A DNA stretch of 64,000 nucleotides from Pandoraea anapnoica (GCF_902459765.1 NZ_CABPSP010000001.1:496001-560000), one strand, 5' to 3'; counted from the stretch's first letter, positions 45,471-54,957 are shown. A program made the numbers and translations. The notes: generated by a model not told the origin, from the sequence alone.

Positions 45471-47807
45471 ATGCGAATGCTCTCCGTACTGGCGCTTGCC
45501 GCCAGTTTCGCAGTCGCGCCGGCCTTTGCCAGCGCCGCTCAAGCCTCCGACAACGTGAGCAACGGCGGTGTTCCCGTCGCCATGCCCTCGGCGTCCGCCA
45601 AGCAACGCTTTATCGACGATCTCATCGCGCGCATGACGCTCGAAGAGAAGATCGGTCAACTGCGCCTGATCAGCATCGGCGCGGACATGCCGCAGCCGAA
45701 ACTCATCAAGGAAATCGCCGCCGGTCGCGTCGGCGGCACGTTCAACTCGGTCACGCGCAGCGAGAATCGTCCGCTGCAAGAGGCTGCCGTCAAGCAAAGC
45801 CGTCTGAAGATTCCGATCTTCTTCGCCTACGACATCGTGCACGGCCATCGCACCGTGTTCCCGATCAGCCTCGGCCTCGCGTCGAGCTGGGACATGGCGG
45901 CAGTCAAGCAGGCGGCACGCGTGGCCGCGCAGGAAGCGAGCGCGGACGGTCTTGACGCCACGTTCGCACCGATGGTCGACATCTCCCGCGACCCGCGCTG
46001 GGGCCGCACCTCGGAAGGCTTCGGCGAAGACCCCTATCTGGTGTCGCAGAGCGCGCGCGCCAGCGTGCAGGGCTTTCAGGGCACCTCGCCCGCCAATCCG
46101 GACAGCCTGATGGCGTTCGTGAAACACTTCGCGCTGTATGGCGCAGTGGAAGGCGGACGCGATTACAACGTCGTCGACATGAGCCCGATGCGCATGTATC
46201 AGGACTATCTGCCGCCGTATCGCGCCGGTATCGATGCCGGTGCAGGCGGGGTGATGATCGCGCTGAACTCCGTGAACGGCACGCCTGCAACGTCGAACAA
46301 GTGGCTGTTGCGCGACCTGCTGCGCGACGAATGGGGCTTCAAGGGCGTGACGGTGAGCGATCACGGCGCGATTGAGGAGCTGATGCGTCACGGCGTGGCG
46401 AAGGATGGCCGTGAAGCCGCTAAACTCGCCATCGAAGCGGGCGTCGACATGAGCATGGCGGATCAGCAATACCTCAAGCAGTTGCCGGATCTCGTGAAGT
46501 CGGGCGACGTGCCGATTCGCTTCATCGACGATGCCGTGCGCGAAGTGCTCGGCGCGAAGTACGACATGGGCCTCTTCGCCGATCCCTATCGTCGTATCGG
46601 CAACGCCGCGCAGGACCCGAAGGATGTGTACGCCGACGACCGTCTGCATCGCGACGCCGCACGCGATATCGCTCGCAAGTCCATCGTAATGCTCGAAAAC
46701 CAGCACGACGCACTGCCGCTGAAGAAGGCAGGCAAAGTCGCTGTGATCGGGCCGCTCGCCGATTCGAAGCTCGACATGATGGGCAGCTGGTCGGCAGCGG
46801 GCAAGCCGGCGCAGGCCGTCTCGCTGTTGCAAGGCGTGCGCGACACGCTTGGCGACAAGGCACAGGTGACGTACGCGCGCGGTGCGAACATCACCGACGA
46901 TCCGCGTGTGGTCGAGTACCTGAACTTCCTCGACTGGGACAATCCGGAAGTCGTGCAGGACAAGCGCACGCCGCAGCAGATGATCGACGAAGCCGTGCAG
47001 GTCGCACGCAACGCCGACACGCTGATTGTGGCCGTGGGCGAATCGCGCGGTATGTCACATGAAGCGTCCAGCCGCACGAGCCTGATGTTGCCGGGCAGCC
47101 AGCTGGCGTTGTTGCAGGCGCTCAAGGCGACAGGCAAGCCGCTTGTCGTGGTGCTGATGAACGGCCGCCCGCTCGATCTGAACTGGGCGAAGGTCAATGC
47201 CGACGCGATGCTGGAGACGTGGTACGCGGGCACCGAGGGCGGTCATGCGATTGCCGACGTGCTGTTCGGCGACTACAACCCGTCGGGCAAGCTGCCGATC
47301 TCGTTCCCGCGCTCCATCGGTCAGATCCCGACGTACTACAACCAGTTGCGCATCGGCCGTCCGTTCACGCCGGGCAAGCCTGCGAACTACACGTCGCAAT
47401 ACTTCGAGGAAGATTCCGGACCGCTGTACGCGTTCGGATACGGTCTGAGCTACACGACGTTCGACGTCTCGAAGGTCAAGCTCTCGGCGAAGACGATGAC
47501 GAGCGGCGGCAAGGTGGAGGCGAGCGTGACGGTGCGCAACACCGGCAAACGAGAAGGCGAGACGGTCGTGCAGTTGTATTTGCAGGACGTGGCGGCGTCG
47601 ATCGTGCGTCCGATCAAGGAACTGAAAGGCTTCCAGAAGGTGAGCCTGAAGCCGGGCGAGTCGCGCACCGTGCAGTTCGCTATCGACGAGAGTCTGCTGA
47701 AGTTCTACAACGCGAAGCTGCAGTACGTGGCGGAGCCGGGCGACTTCAATGTGCAGATCGGACTCGATTCGCAGAACGTCCAGCAAGCGACGTTCACGCT
47801 TCAATAA
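45471..47807 (+). CDS. bglX: Periplasmic beta-glucosidase (GH3, BglX-type)
   Basis: 778 residues: signal peptide (MRMLSVLALAASFAVAPAFASA), GH3 N-terminal barrel with IPIFFAYDIVHGHRTVFP, PMVDISRDPRWGRTSEGFGEDP, AFVKHFALYGAVEGGRDYN and the nucleophile Asp in VTVSDHGAIEEL; GH3 C-terminal domain with VAVIGPLADSK; and a C-terminal fibronectin-like domain (ASVTVRNTGKREGETVVQLYLQD). Same layout and length as Escherichia coli BglX. It cleaves beta-linked glucose from glucans in the periplasm. It is divergent from opgG, suggesting turnover of the glucans whose synthesis OpgG supports. Confidence 0.93.
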   Translation: MRMLSVLALAASFAVAPAFASAAQASDNVSNGGVPVAMPSASAKQRFIDDLIARMTLEEKIGQLRLISIGADMPQPKLIKEIAAGRVGGTFNSVTRSENRPLQEAAVKQSRLKIPIFFAYDIVHGHRTVFPISLGLASSWDMAAVKQAARVAAQEASADGLDATFAPMVDISRDPRWGRTSEGFGEDPYLVSQSARASVQGFQGTSPANPDSLMAFVKHFALYGAVEGGRDYNVVDMSPMRMYQDYLPPYRAGIDAGAGGVMIALNSVNGTPATSNKWLLRDLLRDEWGFKGVTVSDHGAIEELMRHGVAKDGREAAKLAIEAGVDMSMADQQYLKQLPDLVKSGDVPIRFIDDAVREVLGAKYDMGLFADPYRRIGNAAQDPKDVYADDRLHRDAARDIARKSIVMLENQHDALPLKKAGKVAVIGPLADSKLDMMGSWSAAGKPAQAVSLLQGVRDTLGDKAQVTYARGANITDDPRVVEYLNFLDWDNPEVVQDKRTPQQMIDEAVQVARNADTLIVAVGESRGMSHEASSRTSLMLPGSQLALLQALKATGKPLVVVLMNGRPLDLNWAKVNADAMLETWYAGTEGGHAIADVLFGDYNPSGKLPISFPRSIGQIPTYYNQLRIGRPFTPGKPANYTSQYFEEDSGPLYAFGYGLSYTTFDVSKVKLSAKTMTSGGKVEASVTVRNTGKREGETVVQLYLQDVAASIVRPIKELKGFQKVSLKPGESRTVQFAIDESLLKFYNAKLQYVAEPGDFNVQIGLDSQNVQQATFTLQ

Positions 47808-47816
47808 CGCTAAGTT

Positions 47817-48728
47817 TCACGTCTGCGTCTGGAATTCCCCTGCAAGGAATTCCACGCAGGCGCGCACTTTGGCCGACGACGCCACGCGCGACGGATATAC
47901 GGCCCAGACATTGGCCGGTTGCGTGACGTCCGGCAGCACCTGCACCAGTTCTCCGCGCGCGATCAGCGCACCCACATCCCACATCGACCGCAGCACGATG
48001 CCCTGACCGTCGAGCGCCCACTGCACCGCGACTTCGCCGTGATTCGTCGAGAGCGGCCCCGTCACCTTGAGCGAGACGGACTCGCCGCGCTGCTGCAACC
48101 GCCACATGCCGAACGGGTGATCGCGTTCCTTGATGACGATGCACGCATGCCCCGCGAGATCGCTTAACTGGCGCGGCGTGCCGTGCGCTTCCAGATACGC
48201 CGCCGACGCGCACAACACGCGATGGTTATCCGCGAGCTTGCGCGCAATGAGATGCGGTGCAATCTCGTCGCCGATGCGCACGTCGAGGTCGTAACCCTCT
48301 GCCGCAACGTCGACGATGCGGTCGAACAGGTCCAGCCGGACATTGAGTTGCGGGTGCAGCGCACGGAGCCGCGACATCGCCGGGGCCACGACGTGCCGCC
48401 CAAAGCCAAAACTGCTCGACACCCGCAGCGTGCCGCGCGGTACCTGCCGCGTACTCGACACGTCCTCCATCAGATGGCTCACGTCGTCGAGAATCTCCTC
48501 CGCCCACGCGTAGACTCGCTCGCCGGCGTCGGTGATCGCTACGCGGCGCGTCGAGCGGTGCAGTAAGCGTGTCCCGAGATCGGCCTCCAGCATGCCCACA
48601 CGCTTACTCACGTAGGCTGGCGAGACGCCCAGCGCCTCGGCCGCCGCCGAGAAGCTCGCGCGGCGCGCGACCTGACAGAACACGCGCAGATCGTCGAGAT
48701 TGGGGCTGACGGGTAAGGGTTTGTTCAC
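47817..48728 (-). CDS. LysR-family regulator (DmlR-like)
   Basis: 303 residues from GTG 48728 (VNKPLPVSPNLDDLRVF); ATG 48797 adds 23 residues and lacks support. Helix-turn-helix RRASFSAAAEALGVSPAYVSKRVGMLEADLGTRLLHRSTRRVAIT is characteristic of the DmlR/CrgA branch. Effector domain has VDVAAEGYDLDVRIGDEIAPHLIARKL. It is divergent from a D-malate/tartrate dehydrogenase gene 94 bp away, the same arrangement as dmlR/dmlA in Escherichia coli, so D-malate or tartrate is the likely inducer. Confidence 0.88.
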   Translation of the reverse strand: MNKPLPVSPNLDDLRVFCQVARRASFSAAAEALGVSPAYVSKRVGMLEADLGTRLLHRSTRRVAITDAGERVYAWAEEILDDVSHLMEDVSSTRQVPRGTLRVSSSFGFGRHVVAPAMSRLRALHPQLNVRLDLFDRIVDVAAEGYDLDVRIGDEIAPHLIARKLADNHRVLCASAAYLEAHGTPRQLSDLAGHACIVIKERDHPFGMWRLQQRGESVSLKVTGPLSTNHGEVAVQWALDGQGIVLRSMWDVGALIARGELVQVLPDVTQPANVWAVYPSRVASSAKVRACVEFLAGEFQTQT

Positions 48729-48822
48729 GATTCGTGGATAGTGGATTAACCGATTGGGGGATTTTATCCGCGATGGAATGGAATAACCTAGTGCCATTCG
48801 TCAAACGTTCAGGAGACAGACC

Positions 48823-49932
48823 ATGACCGAAACATCCCAACGCCCCCAGCGTCCGTTCAAGATCGCCGTGATCCCGGGCGATGGCATTGGTAAAGAGGTG
48901 ATGCCCGAAGGCCTGCGCGTGCTCGACGCCGCCAGCAAGCGCTTCGGCATCCCCGTCGAGTATCGGCACATCGAGTGGGCGAGTTGTGACTACTACATCC
49001 AGCACGGTCAGATGATGCCGGATGACTGGAAGCAGCAGCTCGACGGTGTGGACGCGATTCTGTTCGGTGCGGTGGGCTGGCCCGAGACGGTGCCCGATCA
49101 CATTTCGCTGTGGGGCTCGTTGCTGAAGTTCCGTCGCGAATTCGATCAGTACATCAACCTGCGCCCGGCGCGCCTGTTCGACGGGGTGCCGTCGCCGCTC
49201 GCGAATCGCAAAGCGGGTGACATCGATTTCATGATCGTGCGCGAGAACACCGAAGGTGAGTATTCGTCGATTGGCGGCGTGATGTTCGAAGGCACGGAGC
49301 GTGAGTTCGTCGTGCAGGAGTCGGTGTTCACGCGTCAGGGCACGGAGCGCGTGCTGAAGTTCGCGTTCGATCTCGCGCAGCAACGCGAGCGCAAGCATGT
49401 GACGGTCGCAACGAAGAGCAACGGCATTTCGATCTCCATGCCGTGGTGGGACAAGCGCGCGGCCGAGACGGCGGCGAAGTATCCCGACATCACATGGGAC
49501 AAGCAGCACATCGACATTCTGTGCGCGCGCTTCGTGCTGAATCCGGATCGCTTCGACGTGGTCGTGGCCTCGAATCTGTTCGGCGACATTCTGTCGGACC
49601 TCGGCCCGGCGTGTACCGGCACCATCGGCATTGCGCCATCAGGCAACCTGAACCCCGAAGGCAAGTTCCCGTCGCTGTTCGAACCGGTGCACGGCTCGGC
49701 ACCGGATATCGCGGGTAAGAACATTGCCAACCCCATCGGCATGATCTGGACCGCCGCGATGATGCTCGACTTCATCGGCCGCGGCGACACGCGCACGCGT
49801 GCCGCCCACGACGCGATCCTCGCCGCCATCACGCAGATCATCAAAGACGGTCCGCGCACCGGCGACATGGGCGGGTGCGCGAACACGACCGAAGTGGGTC
49901 AGGCGATTGCGGCCGTCGTCTCGGCGGGTTGA
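48823..49932 (+). CDS. dmlA: D-malate/tartrate dehydrogenase (decarboxylating)
   Basis: 369 residues, isocitrate/isopropylmalate dehydrogenase fold. IAVIPGDGIGKEVMPEGLRVL at the N-terminus, RENTEGEYSSIGG (substrate loop), KSNGISISMPWWDK, the metal Asp residues of SNLFGDILSDLGPACTGTIGIAPSGNLNP and the NAD loop FEPVHGSAPDIAGKNIANP are the TtuC/DmlA signatures. It uses NAD and a divalent metal to turn D-malate into pyruvate and CO2, or act on tartrate. AGGAG lies eight bases before the ATG. Its last 34 bp overlap the end of the convergent monooxygenase gene. Confidence 0.92.
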   Translation: MTETSQRPQRPFKIAVIPGDGIGKEVMPEGLRVLDAASKRFGIPVEYRHIEWASCDYYIQHGQMMPDDWKQQLDGVDAILFGAVGWPETVPDHISLWGSLLKFRREFDQYINLRPARLFDGVPSPLANRKAGDIDFMIVRENTEGEYSSIGGVMFEGTEREFVVQESVFTRQGTERVLKFAFDLAQQRERKHVTVATKSNGISISMPWWDKRAAETAAKYPDITWDKQHIDILCARFVLNPDRFDVVVASNLFGDILSDLGPACTGTIGIAPSGNLNPEGKFPSLFEPVHGSAPDIAGKNIANPIGMIWTAAMMLDFIGRGDTRTRAAHDAILAAITQIIKDGPRTGDMGGCANTTEVGQAIAAVVSAG

Positions 49933-51305
49933 TCCGTTGCGTCGGTTTGCGCTGCCGAAGCAACGTCGCGCGGCGCAAAGTACCGGTTGGGTACGGCCGG
50001 AACGCCGAGATTCTCGCGGAAGGTGCGGCCTTCGTACTGCGTGTGAAACAGGCCGCGCCGCTGCAACTCCGGCACCACCAGATCCACGAACGACGTAATG
50101 CCTGCGGGCGCGCTCGGGAACATGATGTTGAAGCCATCGGCCGCGCCCGTCTCGAACCAGTGCTGAAAGTCGTCGGCAATCGATGCCGGTGTGCCGACCA
50201 GCACGCGGTGTCCGCCACCGGTAAAGCGTGTGTATAGCTCGCGCACGGTCGGCTGTTCGCGTCGTATCCAGTCCACCAGCAGTTTCTGACGGCTCTTGTG
50301 CGAGTTCGTCTCCGGCACGTGTTCGGGCAGCGGCACCTTCGCGTCGAATGGCAGGCTGCCGAGATCGATGCCGAGGCTCGCGTAGTTCGTCAGCGCATTC
50401 AGCACGACCGCCGGATCGCGGTGCGACAGCAGGCTGTCGTAGAGGTCTTCGGCTTCCGCTTGCGTGCGTCCCACGATGGGTGAGACGCCCGGCAGGATGA
50501 AGATGTGTTCCGGCCTACGTCCGTACTTCAACGCGCGTGTCTTCACGTCGGCATAAAACGCGCGGGCGTCCTCGATATCCTGCGCCGCCGTGTAGAGCAG
50601 TTCGCCCGCACGTGCGGCCAGCTCACGTCCCGCCTCGCTCGACCCAGCCTGAGCGATTACCGGCCATCCTTGCACCGGACGCGGCGCACTGAGCGGTCCG
50701 CGCACGCGGAAGTGCTTGCCCCGATGATCGAGTGTTCGGATGCGCGACGGATCGGCCCACTGGCCGGTTGCCTTGTTGCGGGGGAAGGCGTCGTCGGCGT
50801 GGCTGTCCCAGAGGCCGGTGACGACGTCGTAAAACTCGTTCGCACGCTCGTAGCGCTCGGCATGGTCGACGTGATCGTCGCGGTTGAAGTTCTCGCCACC
50901 CCCGGTGGACGTCACGAGATTCCATCCGGCACGCCCGCCCGACAGATGGTCGAGCGACGCGAACGCTCGCGCCACGTTGTACGGCTCGCTGTAGGTGGTA
51001 CTGACGGAGGCGACGAGGCCGATGTGCTTGGTCGCCCCGGCCAGTCCTGCGAGCAGTACGACCGGGTCCCAGCGCGGTGCGCCAGGGCTGTGAGCGAGCG
51101 CAACCGGGTCCGTCGACACGAAGAGGTTGTCGAAGAAGAATAGCGCGTCGAACAGGCCGCGTTCCAGTTCCTGCGCGTAGTGCCGGTAGCACGCGAAATG
51201 TGAATAGGCGTGCGTGTCGGTGTCGGGGTGGCGCCAGCTATCGCCTTGCACGCCGGAACCCGACATGTAGGCGCCCAGCCGGAGTTTGCGGGCAGGTTGC
51301 GTCAT
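49899..51305 (-). CDS. NtaA/SnaA/DszA-type flavin monooxygenase
   Basis: 468 residues, a two-component FMNH2-dependent monooxygenase. LRLGAYMSGSGVQGDSWRHPD, FDALFFFDNLF, SVSTTYSEPYNVARAFASLDHLSGGRAGWNLVTS and HRGKHFRVRGPLSAPRPVQGWPVIAQAGSSEAGRE follow the NtaA/DmoA group order. It likely oxidises a sulfur- or nitrogen-containing organic compound. The neighbouring divergent gene is a sulfonate-type binding protein, favouring an organosulfur substrate. Start at 51305 (MTQPARKLRL). A flavin reductase partner is not in the window. Confidence 0.88.
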   Translation of the reverse strand: MTQPARKLRLGAYMSGSGVQGDSWRHPDTDTHAYSHFACYRHYAQELERGLFDALFFFDNLFVSTDPVALAHSPGAPRWDPVVLLAGLAGATKHIGLVASVSTTYSEPYNVARAFASLDHLSGGRAGWNLVTSTGGGENFNRDDHVDHAERYERANEFYDVVTGLWDSHADDAFPRNKATGQWADPSRIRTLDHRGKHFRVRGPLSAPRPVQGWPVIAQAGSSEAGRELAARAGELLYTAAQDIEDARAFYADVKTRALKYGRRPEHIFILPGVSPIVGRTQAEAEDLYDSLLSHRDPAVVLNALTNYASLGIDLGSLPFDAKVPLPEHVPETNSHKSRQKLLVDWIRREQPTVRELYTRFTGGGHRVLVGTPASIADDFQHWFETGAADGFNIMFPSAPAGITSFVDLVVPELQRRGLFHTQYEGRTFRENLGVPAVPNRYFAPRDVASAAQTDATDQPAETTAAIA

Positions 51306-51381
51306 GGGCTTGCTCTCGTTCGATTTCGGTAGACGACCACGATAGGCGCACGACACACGTCACGACAAACAACGAAATCAG

Positions 51382-51405
51382 ATAAGCAAACCGCCATAAG
51401 CAAAC
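51382..51405. repeat. Direct ATAAGCAAAC repeats in divergent promoter region
   Basis: ATAAGCAAAC at 51382-51391 and 51396-51405, 14 bp apart, in the 214-bp region between the monooxygenase and the binding-protein genes. A candidate site for a LysR-type sulfur regulator, unproven. Confidence 0.5.
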
Positions 51406-51519
51406 TCGCGTCGCGCGGGCTATGGATCGCATCAATCGATGGTTGGGAATGCGATGGGGCGTGCCTAGACTGGCACATCCTCCCACTCTCAAAGCTGCGC
51501 CGACGCGCGGCGACATGCC

Positions 51520-52677
51520 ATGACGAACACTGCCTCTCATGCCGCCCCTACGGCCCAGCCTGTCAGTCCCGTGCTCGACGCATTCATCGCGGCGTCGGCG
51601 ATTGCCTTCGGGCTTTATGTTTCCGCGCCATCGCGTGCCGCGATAGTGCGTGCCACGCTGGCACGCTCGGCGAAGCGCGACCTGCAAGCGCGTGCACAAG
51701 AGAGCTGGCCGACGTGGCGTGCACGCTTGCGTCGTGGGGTGGCGGTGGCACTGAGCGTCGCGGCGATCCTTCCGTTCGCCAGTAGCGCAGCGGATAAGCC
51801 CGTGCTCGTAGTCGGTGATCAGGCCTATAACGCGCAGAGTCTTTTCGAAGCGTCGGGCGCGTTGCAGGATGCACCCTACACCGTCTCATGGAAGCAGTTT
51901 CCCGCTGGCACACCCGTCGTCGAAGCGGTGAACGCTGGTGCACTCGACATCGGGTTACAGGGCGATGGCCCGGTGCTGTTCCTCGCCGCGCAGGGGGCGC
52001 CGGTCAAGGTCATCGGCATCTATCGCGATAGTCCGGACAGCGTGGTACTGCTCGCGGGACCGCACACGCAAATCAAAACCGTTGCCGATCTGAAGGGTAA
52101 GACCGTGGCGATCACGCGTGGCGGCTGGTCGCAGCAGTTGGTGCAGGCGGCGCTGGTGTCTGCCGGGCTGCCGCTCGATTCGGTGAAGTATTCGTATCTG
52201 GCGTCGGTCGATTCGGCCGCCGCGTTACAGGCGGGCAAGGTCGACGCGACGGCGACGTGGGAGCCGTATGTCACGCGATTGCGTCAGGCGGGCGCGCGCA
52301 CCGTCGTGACGGCGCGTGGCCTGATTGCGGCGCAGAGCTATCTATCCACGACGCAGAAGGTGATCGACAGCAAGCGTGAATTGCTGGGCGACTTCGTGCA
52401 GCGCTATCAACGTGCGCGCGAATGGTCTCTGGCGGACGCGAAGCACATCGAGCGGTACGCAGACGTATGGGCCGCGAAGTCGCGCGTCGATCCGAAGCTG
52501 GCGCATCAATGGTTCAGCACGTCGCGCATTCGCTATGAACCGCTGACAGATGCCGCCATTGCCGAAGCGCAGAAGAGTGTCGACGACTTTGTCAAAACCG
52601 GCACGCTGACGAAGGGCTTCGACGTGCGCGGTCTCTTCGATACGTCGTTCAACAAGTTCACTCAGGCGGCGCGCTAA
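51520..52677 (+). CDS. ABC transporter substrate-binding protein, sulfonate type
   Basis: 385 residues. The mature part starts near ADKPVLVVGDQAYNAQSLFEASGALQDAPYTVSWKQFPAG and follows SsuA/TauA-type binding proteins: GALDIGLQGDGPVLFLAAQG, LKGKTVAITRGGWSQQLVQAAL and KVDATATWEPYVTRL. About 90 residues precede it, holding two hydrophobic stretches; the second (RRGVAVALSVAAILPFASSA) looks like the true signal peptide. No downstream start with a good ribosome site is evident, so the long N-terminus may be real. No permease or ATPase gene is linked; the protein is an orphan binding protein. Confidence 0.85.
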   Translation: MTNTASHAAPTAQPVSPVLDAFIAASAIAFGLYVSAPSRAAIVRATLARSAKRDLQARAQESWPTWRARLRRGVAVALSVAAILPFASSAADKPVLVVGDQAYNAQSLFEASGALQDAPYTVSWKQFPAGTPVVEAVNAGALDIGLQGDGPVLFLAAQGAPVKVIGIYRDSPDSVVLLAGPHTQIKTVADLKGKTVAITRGGWSQQLVQAALVSAGLPLDSVKYSYLASVDSAAALQAGKVDATATWEPYVTRLRQAGARTVVTARGLIAAQSYLSTTQKVIDSKRELLGDFVQRYQRAREWSLADAKHIERYADVWAAKSRVDPKLAHQWFSTSRIRYEPLTDAAIAEAQKSVDDFVKTGTLTKGFDVRGLFDTSFNKFTQAAR

Positions 52678-52679
52678 CG

Positions 52680-53603
52680 TCAGGCGCTCGCGCGCTGCAA
52701 CACCTTCTCGCCACCGAACGCACGCGGGCGCGGCGCATCGACGCGCTCGCGCAGCAACTCGACCGCCCGTTGCGCGCGCGCCGACAGTGGCCACTCTGCG
52801 CGATGGATCAGCCACAGCGTGTCCACGACCGGCGGGCCGCAATCGACGACACGAATGGCGTCCTGTGACGCGAAGGCCTGCCGTGCGTACTGCGGGATGA
52901 CGGTGAACCCAAGCCCACGCGCGACGTATTCGAGAATCAGGCTGATCTGATTCGTGCATCCCTTGCACGGCAGACTCTGCACGCCCGGATTGCCCGGAAA
53001 ACGGCGACTCAGCAAGCGCGTCGACATCGCCTCGCCATCGGGGTGATCGATGAAGCCGATGCGCTTGAGATCCTCCCACTTGTGCACGTCCTCGCCGGCG
53101 GGCACCACGAGTTCGAGCGGCTCTTGCGTGAAAGGCGTCGCCGTGAGACGGGGATCGTCGGGGCGCAGTGTTACGAGGCCGAGTTCGAAGTGATTCTGAA
53201 GAATGCCTTCGAGCACTTCGCGATCGGGCGCGAAACGATGACGCACGGCCATCGCGGGATTCGCCTGCTGCATGTCGAGCAGGATCGGACATAGATACAG
53301 CCCGATGCTTCCAGGCGTGATGAGGTTGATGTTGCCGCACTCCTCGTTCGCATCTTCCAGACTGGAGCGCAAGTGCCGCCCCGCGCACTCGACCTGTTCG
53401 CAATAAACGAGCAGCGCCTGACCGGCGGGTGTGAGTTCCACGGCACGCGGGCGTCGCACGAGCAAGGGTCCGAATTCCTCTTCGAGATGCTTGATGTGCT
53501 GGCTGACCGCTGCCTGCGTCAGCCCCAGCTGGTCGGCTGTGCGGGTGAAATTACCCAGCTCGGCGAGCGTGGCGAAGGATTTGAGCCACTGGGGATTGAC
53601 CAT
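52680..53603 (-). CDS. LysR-family regulator
   Basis: 307 residues: helix-turn-helix FTRTADQLGLTQAAVSQHIKHLEEEFGPLLVRRPRAVELTPAG, then an effector domain with DHPDGEAMSTRLLSRRFPG and CKGCTNQISLILEYVARGLGFTVIPQYA. The CKGC pair is unusual and could make the sensor redox- or thiol-responsive. It is divergent from the old yellow enzyme gene 174 bp away and ends two bases from the convergent binding-protein gene; its likely target is the former. Confidence 0.85.
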   Translation of the reverse strand: MVNPQWLKSFATLAELGNFTRTADQLGLTQAAVSQHIKHLEEEFGPLLVRRPRAVELTPAGQALLVYCEQVECAGRHLRSSLEDANEECGNINLITPGSIGLYLCPILLDMQQANPAMAVRHRFAPDREVLEGILQNHFELGLVTLRPDDPRLTATPFTQEPLELVVPAGEDVHKWEDLKRIGFIDHPDGEAMSTRLLSRRFPGNPGVQSLPCKGCTNQISLILEYVARGLGFTVIPQYARQAFASQDAIRVVDCGPPVVDTLWLIHRAEWPLSARAQRAVELLRERVDAPRPRAFGGEKVLQRASA

Positions 53604-53777
53604 AATGAAGTGTTATCGAATCGATAATTTGCAGATAGTTTCCATTATAGCGATGTAGGGCTACCATTGCTTGCGTCGACCGAGCCGGTCGAGATGCCAT
53701 GAAGACCGCCCTGAGCCGCAGGCTCCGCCGGCCGGCAATGCTGTGCCCTGACAATGCCCCCCCATTAGAGAAACCTC

Positions 53778-54884
53778 ATGTCTGCCCTGTTTTCCCCGTT
53801 CGAACTGAAGAGCGCCAAGTTGCGCAACCGCATTGCGATCCCGCCGATGTGCCAATACAGCGCCGTCGACGGCGTGACCAACGACTGGCACCTTGCCCAC
53901 TACGCCAGCCTGGCGCGCGGTGGCGCGGGTCTGGTGATCGTCGAAGCGACCGCCGTGTCGCCCGAAGGCCGTATTTCGCCGGGATGCACCGGTCTGTGGA
54001 ACGACGAGCAAACGGCTGGCATGGCGCGTATTGCCGCGGCCATCAAGTCGCACGGCGCGGTGCCGGGCATTCAGATTGCTCACGCGGGCCGCAAGGCCAG
54101 TGCCAACCGCCCGTGGGAAGGCGACGATCATATCGGTGAAGACGACCCGCGCGGCTGGCCGACGATCTCGCCGTCCGCCGTCGCCTTCGGCGGTGATCTC
54201 GGCAAGGTGCCGAAGGCCATGACGCTCGACGACATCGCCCGCGTGAAGGCGGACTTTGTGGCCGCCGCACGTCGTGCGCTTGCTGCAGGCTTCGAATGGC
54301 TCGAACTGCACTTTGCCCACGGCTATCTGGCGCAGAGCTTCTTCTCGCTGCACGCCAACCATCGCGAAGACAATTACGGTGGCGACCTCGCTGGCCGTAG
54401 CCGATTCCTGCTGGAGACGCTGGCTGCCGTGCGCGAAGTGTGGCCTGAGCATCTGCCGCTCACCGCGCGTTTCGGCGTCATCGAATACGACGGCCGCGAC
54501 GAAGAAACGCTGACGGAATCGATCACGCTCGTGCGTCAGATGCGCGAAGGCGGTCTGGATCTGCTGAGCGTGAGCGTCGGTTTCTCGACGCCGAACGCCA
54601 ACATCCCATGGGGTACGCCGTTCCTCGCACCGATTTCGGAGCGCGTGAAAAAGGAAGCGGGTATTCCGGTGGCATCGGCCTGGGGCATCGACGATCCGGT
54701 CGTTGCGAACCGCATCGTGGCAGACGGCCAACTGGATCTCGTGATGGTGGGCCGCGCCCATCTGGCGAACCCGCACTGGCCTTACTTCGCTGCGCGCGAA
54801 CTCGACGAGAAGCGTCCGACGTGGGTGCTGCCCGCGCCGTACGCTCATTGGCTTGAGCGCTATCGCGCACCGCGCGCTGCTTAA
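53778..54884 (+). CDS. xenA: XenA-type old yellow enzyme (NADPH ene-reductase)
   Basis: 368 residues, colinear with Pseudomonas putida XenA. Cys25 in IPPMCQY modulates the flavin; substrate-anion ligands His178 and His181 and Tyr183 lie in ELHFAHGY; FMN site IQIAHAGRKAS and SVGRAHL-like VMVGRAHLANPHW are present, and the C-terminus ends LPAPYAHWLERYR. A soluble class III FMN enzyme that reduces activated double bonds, nitro-esters and quinones. Probably a detoxification gene, controlled by the divergent LysR. Confidence 0.92.
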   Translation: MSALFSPFELKSAKLRNRIAIPPMCQYSAVDGVTNDWHLAHYASLARGGAGLVIVEATAVSPEGRISPGCTGLWNDEQTAGMARIAAAIKSHGAVPGIQIAHAGRKASANRPWEGDDHIGEDDPRGWPTISPSAVAFGGDLGKVPKAMTLDDIARVKADFVAAARRALAAGFEWLELHFAHGYLAQSFFSLHANHREDNYGGDLAGRSRFLLETLAAVREVWPEHLPLTARFGVIEYDGRDEETLTESITLVRQMREGGLDLLSVSVGFSTPNANIPWGTPFLAPISERVKKEAGIPVASAWGIDDPVVANRIVADGQLDLVMVGRAHLANPHWPYFAARELDEKRPTWVLPAPYAHWLERYRAPRAA

Positions 54885-54920
54885 GTCGGACAAACTCAGT
54901 CGTAAGCGTCGCCTGAAACG

Positions 54921-54957
54921 CAACGCCCCCGGACGTCACAAGACGCCGGGGGCGTTG
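54921..54957. terminator. Hairpin between convergent xenA and amidohydrolase genes
   Basis: CAACGCCCCCGG (54921-54932) pairs perfectly with CCGGGGGCGTTG (54946-54957), 13-nt loop, no T tract. Likely bidirectional termination. Confidence 0.65.

Noticed and set aside
44880-46832. 650-codon open frame antisense to bglX and opgG
   Set aside because: Both sense genes have clear families with catalytic motifs; the antisense product is low-complexity Arg/His.
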